A stretch of DNA of 37,828 nt. Origin: Oscillospiraceae bacterium (lineage in GTDB: Bacteria > Bacillota > Clostridia > Oscillospirales > Oscillospiraceae). The stretch lies in contig SVLB01000027.1 of the NCBI GenBank assembly GCA_015068135.1, forward strand, positions 1 through 37,828. Reading direction: 5' to 3'. Positions within the stretch are counted from its first letter, which is position 1. Each line of letters starts with the position of its first letter. The notes under the pieces were generated by a model that was given only the letters and a program-made list of their open reading frames with translations, did not search any database and was not told the DNA's origin. The position numbers were made by a program, and so were the translations under genes. Of the stretch, positions 10,701 to 17,000 are shown piece by piece.

Positions 10701-12753
10701 CCTGGTGGAAGCCATCCGCAGTGCCGCCAATGGCGAAAACCAGCCCGAACTGGACGAGGAACTGGCACAGGCACAGATGGCAGAGGCAAAGGCTGCCAAG
10801 CTGGAAGCCCTGGCTGTTTACGGTGAGACCTCCTACTCCGAGGAAAACTGGGAACTGGCAGAGCCTCATTATAACGCAGCCCTGGCTAAGATCGATGCCT
10901 GCAAGACGGAAAGCCAGTTGAAGACTGTGGATCTGTCCGCAGAGTTTGCAGCTCTGGAAGCCATTGCAGACAAGGCAACCGAACTGGTGAGCCATGTAAT
11001 GGATCCCGAGACCAGCGATGTCCGTTCCACCATTGCCTGGACCAAGCTGGATGACCATACGGTAAGAGCCAATGATTATGTGTATTCTCTGGACAATACC
11101 ATGGTTTACACAGATTCCAAGACTGTGTTTAAGCTCTCCAACCCCTCCGCAGGTATTGGTACTGCAGGTCTGTTGCTGCGTGCCAGCAAGGCTGACAATT
11201 TGGGTATGTACGGCTACCTGGTGAATGTAAATACCAATGGTAACTATATCCAGATCTACTATCTGAACAATTCCTACAACAATGACAAAACCACTGCTAC
11301 TACCAAGTATATTGGCGGTATTGTACTGAACAATTACGGCATTAACGCAGTGGATACCGAGTTCTTTGCAAACATTGAGGCAGATACCCTGTATATCAAC
11401 ACCCTGGAGCGTCAGCTTGCAGGTGAGGCATATCTGCTGGCTGTAGATCTGACTTATGACGGTGCATACGAGGTCTATGAGGAAGGCTATACCGGCATTC
11501 TGTCCTGGACCACCAGTACCTTTGATTTCCAGATCAAGCGTTACGCAGGTGAAGGCACTCCGGTGGTTCCCCTGGCAAGCCAGATCATGGGCAATGTACT
11601 CAATCCCGAAACCCAGATTGTCCGCAGTACGATCGACTGGACTAAGGTCAATGACAATACCATCCATGCCAACGGTACGAAATACGCTTTGGATGGCACC
11701 ACTGCATACAGCACCAGTGAGTTCGTAGTGAAGGTATCCAACAGCTCCGGTACGTTCGGCACTTCCGGTGTGCTGCTCAGAGCAACACAGACCGTAAATA
11801 ATGGTATCAATGGCTATTTGTTCAACTTCAATACCAACAGTAACTATATTCAGGTTTATCATCTGAGTAACAATTACGGTTCCGGCGGTACTGCAACCCA
11901 TACCTATGTGGGTGGCATTGTGCTGAATAATTACAGCATCAACGCAGAGAATACAGAGTTCTATGTAAAGATTGAGAATAGTACGATGTATATCAATACT
12001 GTGGAAAGACAGCAGGCCGGTACCAAGATGTTGGCAACCATTGATCTGACCAAGGGTGGTACATTGACCAATTACCAGCATGGCTACACCGGAATCCTGT
12101 CCTGGGCCAATGGCGTCAGCTTTGATATTGAGCTGAAGGAGTATGCCGGTACGGTAGTTGATATCAATGAGGCCGATGAGATTCTTACCAATATTTTTAC
12201 CGATGGAAACCGCACCGGCTACGGCATGACCGGCATTACAAAGGTGGATGACAATACCGCCAATCTGTCCGGCTATGCGTTTGCAGTGGACAATACCAAG
12301 GTTTATGACGATGCAGAGCTGACCTTCAAAATGTCCAATAATACCGGTGCTGTGGGTACTGGCGGCTTATTCCTCAGAGCAACCCACAATGAAAATAACG
12401 GTGTGGATGGATATCTCATCAACTATGTAACGGAAAAGAACTACATTCAGGTCACTTACATGGGCAATCTGTATGCTACTGACGGAAGCACCCAGACCCA
12501 GACCTATATTGACGGTGTGGTATACGGTTCTTACGGCAGTGTTGTGGATACGGAGTTCACTGTGAAGATCGAGGGAAGCACCTTGATCATCAACACTGTG
12601 GATAGAATCAAGGCAGGGCAGGGCGCACTGCGTACCATCGATTTGACCAAGGGTGGAACACTGCCTGTCTATGAGTCCGGCAATGTGGGTATTATATCCT
12701 GGGTCAAGGATGCCGCCTTTGACCTGACCATTGACAAATTTGTAGCAAATTAA
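4744..12753 (+). CDS. Giant secreted LamG / calcineurin-like phosphoesterase / SGNH esterase protein
   Basis: 2669 residues. ATG 4744 follows GAAGGAGG and opens a typical Sec signal (KKxxK-type start, hydrophobic core, cut near VSA-ETE). Modules: a module of the locus-wide 190-residue type (about 60-265); LamG-like (267-470); beta-sandwich (486-700); LamG-like (708-935); calcineurin-like phosphoesterase (950-1215) with PDQQ (Asp956), GDLND (Asp992), GNHD (Asn1025, His1026), THSY (His1119) and GHVW (His1151), so metal ligands look intact; a region shared with two other secreted proteins (1228-1490); further sandwich domains; SGNH hydrolase (1824-1998) with GHSYT (Ser1830), GIND and DGLHP (Asp1975, His1978); a helical FIVAR-like segment; and three C-terminal repeats (about 2085-2669). 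No cell-wall anchor is seen. Two hydrolases in one chain suggest removal of phosphate-type and acyl-type substituents from a glycan (inference). Two dyads like those before the ArsR-like gene lie in its leader. Confidence 0.9.
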   Translation: MKNAKTRKIGKLMAWLLVIAMLLPMVPAVQVSAETEQTVTELPTVTLPAEPDQGEQEIPTIRQWNFTDAADLEAFDVYTSGSSEFVVQDGVLFANGTDSEQKAILKEELSVIKTVSVNILPGESGNIYGGVYVGAQNAQAGVDQIQSMVVLVKSDYSGWSDAPNRIDLVLGEFNNNWTHHETFISETGNGNNLFSGGKKEALNLKLAFSRDCILATLSLVSNPAKYIQKIFTVNDPAKLQGKVGLRSIGSDTKYDRFKVNEDYIPESLISGLKLDGTGKASYAKTLDTLPVKPVTIEAWVKMDKRDTSGRQAIISNYTGGSLASNSQGTWGLYTDEDGDIWYTERCGGTTYNNTERLEMWTSEWTHVTIVRSQGVLKTYANGELVNARENAIMGESNVLDNYLTIGFCTVASGSMKGEIGDIRLWSTERTQAQIQADMYRELTGTEEGLIQHWNFDSQDKGIVKNTVEGGLDLELLGHTQIGDEEIHRWDFSDETQMEDFSFYYAPTYTADKYNYQFGISNERLTISGSINNSSTEVKAILNKDIDDITYIGADVTQGGTSTANVAMLWGVKKVNSENVNDYEGFKTRMTRYRTSAARRPYGEVDFNKIENGTSTAVTTTAVNTTFFPGPDEKLPFHIQLEFDGNQADALMYRLDDPTITVGQSYTFADGDLDGKVGLWLGRTSVSFDNYTIVSKAPETAAPPAIEDSVLYDNQGYAFGTDSQTWRLNKNLEDTPYTVEAWVKIPEGVADSTTGYIVSNANRAPYISMQMIADGDLRLSWGVEDEGLAIVSKNFDVSTELRNGKWTHVAYTCDVANDTVVAYINGRVMRTWENAGLVDFDLPDHITPHNLFSIGSLGAANSSTNELDPSNPLLGWIADVRMWNKPLTATEVQQSMMTQYTQAHEGLMVNLPLNEKVNDSFADLSGNGYDAKVISVKMTFGEQTHEPGAYSMIVIPDQQILAHYYEPELYGLYQWIADNREKENIQMVMSVGDLNDNCGNVDQWQRNQNAWKLLPADLPYIVAPGNHDYDTNSGWNKGYGVREQLTLMNEYFPQSIFESYPTEIGFFDEVNSANQWQAFEVNGNHYLVMALEYVPQDDVLAWANEVVDAHPHHQVIVVTHSYVGSYGELDQPKIWSQFVSRHENIIMAFSGHVWSTAAVRRTDTGINGNQVHQVLMDAQMSDTGNKKVAMVGILRFNADGTVCDVSYLSTSKGQYEVNSNFTLQLPQPDDVIAQVGDRVYGSVNDALAAANGEVVTILADTDEEILVEQDATIDLAGHTLTNVTVSEDATLYGVDTTTDDYDCTGGYGKITNLTGNFAVHHKTVIDRNPQRYLAVTEEDGVSFHRFYIGIQYITLKPAVVGFGYKAIYGGDEKVQASLKEEGAFGYNLWVTEDKVVTVGSNADTFVTGSSGTTRTLSLNNFDTENYGEAPVYATVYITLADGTTVTSAEYSYSMRAMVERVNREYEKYSDVQLRAAARMILKDATMPGWEVENILGSLKPKATVESLLVVDEPMTVVGGQDANLTLTGAAQFTAQDTPETLADNPYSDWITDFYVSLDKEAGEGLLLAGNYADSGWTAVAVEAGQTDISLLQTLMGQPMTYMAFITEGASFSCGAVDTLAQNTGTTVTVELRLTDPEDPANYIVAGQTSLYLDPAVSAEYEAVSGGVTAEDGVITATAAGTLALHETRGLANGTYFAEVYTTDNTRPAGIVFGASQDGSSYYLFRLGNGSKVELVKVADGVETVVDTGFYPANRRKEYNGMEIVVEDGIIHGYVHNPHYPKIHCFAVHEESTFGGNRIGLWSGAEGVTFRNGELSASTETRTAKVLIFGHSYTEMWNDYASFFPEYPDIDNVGLGGSVASQWEQFPEELASYEPELGIFMIGINDLNGSVTPKAVVDSMENTLVQIKALVPEFEVVVTAVNHCPSRATITDKISQCNALMRNLAASYDWIYYAETEYALCTDPSDPLTADATLFSDGLHPNAAGYAILVEAIRSAANGENQPELDEELAQAQMAEAKAAKLEALAVYGETSYSEENWELAEPHYNAALAKIDACKTESQLKTVDLSAEFAALEAIADKATELVSHVMDPETSDVRSTIAWTKLDDHTVRANDYVYSLDNTMVYTDSKTVFKLSNPSAGIGTAGLLLRASKADNLGMYGYLVNVNTNGNYIQIYYLNNSYNNDKTTATTKYIGGIVLNNYGINAVDTEFFANIEADTLYINTLERQLAGEAYLLAVDLTYDGAYEVYEEGYTGILSWTTSTFDFQIKRYAGEGTPVVPLASQIMGNVLNPETQIVRSTIDWTKVNDNTIHANGTKYALDGTTAYSTSEFVVKVSNSSGTFGTSGVLLRATQTVNNGINGYLFNFNTNSNYIQVYHLSNNYGSGGTATHTYVGGIVLNNYSINAENTEFYVKIENSTMYINTVERQQAGTKMLATIDLTKGGTLTNYQHGYTGILSWANGVSFDIELKEYAGTVVDINEADEILTNIFTDGNRTGYGMTGITKVDDNTANLSGYAFAVDNTKVYDDAELTFKMSNNTGAVGTGGLFLRATHNENNGVDGYLINYVTEKNYIQVTYMGNLYATDGSTQTQTYIDGVVYGSYGSVVDTEFTVKIEGSTLIINTVDRIKAGQGALRTIDLTKGGTLPVYESGNVGIISWVKDAAFDLTIDKFVAN

Positions 12754-12760
12754 TTTCTTT

Positions 12761-12789
12761 GAGGGCTGTTGCAGATTGCAACAGCCCTC
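12761..12789 (+). terminator. Hairpin after the giant protein gene, probable terminator
   Basis: A perfect 13-bp stem (12761-12773 with 12777-12789) around a GAT loop, eight bases after the stop codon. The bases after it (TACTGCTG) are not T-rich, so this is either a weak intrinsic terminator or an mRNA 3'-end stabilising stem. Confidence 0.55.
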
Positions 12790-12812
12790 TACTGCTGACG
12801 GGATCTACCTGC

Positions 12813-12840
12813 TTGATTTTTGCGAAAGAGGGAATATAAT
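12813..12840 (+). promoter_or_regulatory. Promoter of the AraC-type regulator
   Basis: TTGATT (12813-12818), 16 bases, and a perfect TATAAT (12835-12840). Transcription would start near 12847, directly before the ribosome site AAGGAGG (12848-12854), giving an unusually short leader of about 15 bases. Confidence 0.7.
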
Positions 12841-12861
12841 GAGAAATAAGGAGGTGTGAGC

Positions 12862-13779
12862 ATGAGAGAATTGGAGATCATTCGCTATCCGCAGATCGAG
12901 GGCTTGACGGTTTTTATTAACACGGTAGAGTATCGGACGACCCATGTTCATGCCGAATGGGAATTGGTTTTGATCCTGGATCAGCCCTTATCCGTTACCT
13001 GTGAAGCCCAAAGCTTTGTGGTTTCACCGGGAGAAATGGTGCTTTTCAGCCCTAACGAGCCCCATGAATTTCGTAAGGTTTCCGGCGGCTGTACCTTTCT
13101 TTGCCTGCAAATATCCGAGAATATTCTGCCCGCTATGCCAAAGATCGTGGCGACCGATCATCTGCCCCATCAATGGCTGGCAGGGGAGGAATATGCCCGG
13201 CTGCAAAAAATGCTTCTGGAGGTTATGGAGCGCTATTTACGGCGGGATGCGTATTTTGCGCTGTACTGTGTGGGACAAAGCTGCCTGATCCTGCATCAGC
13301 TGATTTCAAAAATGCCGGTGAAAGAGCTGTCCGACGAGGAGCTTTCCTCCATTGACAAGAGAAACGCAAGGCTGAAACGTCTGCTCCGGTTTGTGGAAGA
13401 AAACTATATGCATAAGATCCGCCTGGCAGACTTTGCCCGGCAGGAGAACTGCTCATTGAGCTACTTATCCCGTTTTATTAAGGCGGTGCTGAATCAGACC
13501 TTTCAGGAGTATGTGAATTCTGTGAGGTTCCATTGCGCCTGTAAGCTGATTGCCGCGGGACAGAAACGGATGCTGGATGTGTGTATGGAATCCGGATTTT
13601 CGGATTATCGGTATTTTTCCCGGGAGTTTCAAAAAAACTACGGCATGACCCCGGAGCAATACAAACATGCTGCAAAGAAAAGCCAGCTGCGCAGTCAGGC
13701 CAACCGGCACAGTCTGCATTCTGTGGAGCGCTTCTATTCCGCAGAGGAAAGCATGAAGATCATAAAGAAACGAATGTAA
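12862..13779 (+). CDS. AraC-family transcriptional regulator with cupin sensor domain
   Basis: 305 residues. The N-terminal half is a cupin-type sensor (THVHAEWELV, VSPGEMVLFSPNEPHEF); the C-terminal part, about residues 173-270, has the paired helix-turn-helix of AraC/XylS regulators (LADFARQENCSLSYLSRFIK, then the GFSDYRYFSREFQKNYGMTP signature). I prefer ATG 12862 over GTG 12856 because AAGGAGG ends seven bases before the ATG. AraC proteins of this shape usually activate sugar-use genes in response to a small carbohydrate. Its position directly before the secreted GH43 gene makes that gene, and the beta-xylosidase behind it, the likely targets (inference). A tail of about 35 residues after the HTH is basic and of unknown role. 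Confidence 0.93.
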   Translation: MRELEIIRYPQIEGLTVFINTVEYRTTHVHAEWELVLILDQPLSVTCEAQSFVVSPGEMVLFSPNEPHEFRKVSGGCTFLCLQISENILPAMPKIVATDHLPHQWLAGEEYARLQKMLLEVMERYLRRDAYFALYCVGQSCLILHQLISKMPVKELSDEELSSIDKRNARLKRLLRFVEENYMHKIRLADFARQENCSLSYLSRFIKAVLNQTFQEYVNSVRFHCACKLIAAGQKRMLDVCMESGFSDYRYFSREFQKNYGMTPEQYKHAAKKSQLRSQANRHSLHSVERFYSAEESMKIIKKRM

Positions 13780-14015
13780 ACAGACCCTTTGACATATTTC
13801 ATAAAAAGCCGGGAGTGGTTTTGGTCAAAAGGCTGAAATTCTAAAAAGGTCAAAATTGTCTAATAGATGAGCAAATCTGTCAAGGAAAATATAAAAGATT
13901 CCTGATATGCTTTACATGGAAAAAGAGGCAGACCGGTGAAGAACGACTGCCTCAGGATTCTAATTTTTCGGGATGCAGGATCCCGGAGAAAAAGCATTAC
14001 ATAAGGAGGAAGCGT
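13780..14015 (+). promoter_or_regulatory. Intergenic leader of the secreted GH43 gene: candidate activator sites, -10 box and hairpins
   Basis: 236 gene-free bases. GGTCAAAA is repeated directly at 13823-13830 and 13848-13855, with a related TGTCAA at 13878. A TATAAA at 13890-13895 has no good -35, as expected of an activator-dependent promoter. Further down are a GAGGCAG/CTGCCTC stem (13925-13931 with 13947-13953), a TAATTTTT run, and a CGGGAT/ATCCCG hairpin (13969-13974 with 13980-13985) shortly before the ribosome site (14003-14009). These are suggestive only. Confidence 0.35.
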
Positions 14016-17000
14016 ATGAAACGGTATAAAAGACTGTCCTGGCTGCTGGCACTGGCGCTTTTGCTGACAGCGGTGCTGCCGGGACTGGCGCAGGCAGCGG
14101 AGGAATATGCCGCTGTAGAGGATTTTGAAAGCGGAAGCCAGGGCTTTTCCCTGTATTCCTCGTCTTCCGGCGGCTTTGCTGTGCAGAACGGCAAGCTGGT
14201 CCCCACCGGAGATGCCGGTGAATTTAAGGCAATCTACGAGGCAAACGGCAGAAGGATCCGCGCTGTCAGTGTGGAAATGCATCCCAACGGCAACGACGGA
14301 ATGTTCGGTGGCCTTTATGTGGGTGCCAGCAATGCCGGCAATGGGGAGAATGGGATCGATGCCTATTATGTTGGCATTGAGTCCAATTTCGCAGGTTGGG
14401 ACGATGCTCCGAACCGTTTGGATATCACCCTGGGCAAATTTAACCAGGCTTGGGCAGGAGAGCAGGGGGGACGGATCATTTCCGAAACCGGTGCAGGGAA
14501 TGCGCTGTTCTCCGGTGGCAATAAACAGCCCATCCGAATCCATGCGCAGATGGAGGGAAATCAGCTTGCGGTTACCGTGAGTCTTGTCAGCAATCCGGCA
14601 AAGCGGGTGAGCACGGTCTATACCCTGCCTGAGGGGACGGACCTGTCCCTGGGCAATGTGGGTATCCGCAGCCAATATAACAATGCCAGCTACGATAATT
14701 TTACTGTGGAATACGCAGCGGATCTGTCGGCGTATCTGCCTGCGGGGGTTGCGGACTTCTCTGCTTCCACAGAGGGCTTTGACCTCTATTCCACATCCAA
14801 TGGCGGCTTTGCCGCGCAAAACGGCAAGCTGGTCCCCACTGCAGATGCCGGTGAATTTAAGGCCATCTATAAAGAAAGCGGAAAGATCGTAAAGTCAGTC
14901 AGCGTGGAGCTCCATCCCGTTGGCAATGACGGCCCCATCTACGGCGGTCTTTATATCGGCGCTTCCAATGCGGCTAACGGCCAGGATCAGATCAATGGCC
15001 TGTATGTGGGCATTGAGTCCCACTTCACCGGTTGGGAGGATGCGCCCAACCGGATCGACCTGGTGCTTGGCGGCTTCCCGGTGTGGACAGAGTACAGCCG
15101 GACGGTTTCGGAAACCGGAAACGGCAACAATCTGTTCTCCGGCGGTGTCAAGGAGCCGCTTCTGCTCCGGGCGGATATCACCGGAAATCTGGTTACCGTG
15201 ACGGTGAGCCTGCTGCGGGATCCTGCTGTCAGCTTTGGCACGACCTATGTGGCAGATTATGACGTGTCTTTGGGTCAGGTGGGCATCCGCAGCCATCACA
15301 ATAACGCCATGTACGATAACTTCGCGGTGAACACACCTGCGGTTTCCGCGGAAGATGCGGCGGCGACTGCGGGCGGACAGAACTTTGCTACGGTACAAGC
15401 GGCTGTGGATGCCGCCAACGGCAGTGTGGTAAAGATCCTGAAAAGCAGTGACGAAGCGATCACAGTGGGTCAAAATGCCGTGATCGATCTGGCGGGCAAT
15501 ACCCTCGGTCAGGTAACTGTGGCAGATGGCTTCACCCTGAAGCTTGTGGATACCGCTTCCGACGGTTACGAGGGCAATTTTGGCAGCGCATGTGTTTCCG
15601 GCAATGTGGAACCGTTCCCGGAGTTCGACGGGAAAAACTATCTGACAGTTTGCCAGGAAGGCGTGTATACTTCTCACCGCTTCCGTGTGGCACTTACCCA
15701 TATTACCCTGCAGCCTTCTGCGGATGCCCTGGGCTACCGGGCGAAGCTCTTTGGCGATGACACGGTTTTGCAGTATGCCGATACTGTGGGCTTTAACCTG
15801 TGGCTGGATGGCGAGCAGGTCAGAACCTATACCACCACCGCCAAGCGGGAGATCACACTGCGGCTGCGGGAGATCCTTGCCAATGACGGCGGTCAGACCG
15901 ACATTCACGCCACTGCGTTTGTGACCTTCCGTGCAGGGGAGAATGCCCTTACAAAGACCAGCTCTCCCTATACCACCTCCATGAAGGATACCCTGGGTAT
16001 CATCAATGACCGCTGGGATACCTTCAGCGCAGCACAGCAGGATGCCGTAAAGGCATTGTGCGACCTGTATTTTGATACGGTCAGCGGTTGGGATCTGTAT
16101 AATATTTATCCCGAGCTTTACCAGCCGGTCAGCGGTGATTTTACCGCAATGACCACAGAGCAATTCCTGGAGTACTATCAGGTCGTGGATGACGGCGAGG
16201 CCGCCTGGCATCTGGATGAAAACGGCTTGGTGATCACGACCAAAAAGGGCGAGCTGTTTGGCTCCGATAATCTGCCCAGCAACCTGCTTCTGCAAAAAGG
16301 CGATGGCGACTGGGTCGCGGAAACCAAGCTGACCGTCTCCCAGGCGCTCAACGGCAACTACCAGCAGGGCGGTTTGGTGATCTATGAGGATGCGGATAAC
16401 TACATCAAGCTGGTCTATGGCTACGGCGATGGCGCAACCAAGGTGCAGATGGTCTATGAGCTGGACGGTGTGATCCAAAAGGATGTATCCTCCACTTTGA
16501 CTGAGGACCAGCTTTGGCTGCGGATCCGCAAGCAGGGAAATACCTACACCTTCTACTATGTAACCGATATTAACAACGACTATCAGCAGATGGGCGAGTG
16601 CCAGGTGGCTTTGGAGAATACCAGACTGGGCTTCACTGCCTACAATGGCCGCTGGTCCGATGCCCAGCAGATCGGGTTTACTTTTGCATACCTGGATATC
16701 TTGGACGTGGATACCCCCGCATGGCCCCAGAGACTGTACGATGTGCAGCTGGATCAGACCGAACTGCGGCTGAATCCCGGCAAGACCGCACAGCTGGATG
16801 CCCAGGCCATTGCCCGGGATGAAAGCACAGCCGCGGCAGGTAAGGTGTTCTACACCAGCTCCGATACCAACGTGGTGACAGTGGATGAGAACGGCCTGGT
16901 TACCGCTGTCGGCGAGGGCTACGCCCTGATCACAGCCAATGTGGAAAATGGCTACCGGGCTTGCTGTGGCGTGTCCGTTATGCCTGAGACCTTGTATGTG

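Noticed and set aside
13789..13817. Promoter with TTGACA at 13789
   Set aside because: No acceptable -10 lies 16-18 bases downstream (GGAGTG); it also sits only about ten bases after the AraC stop codon.
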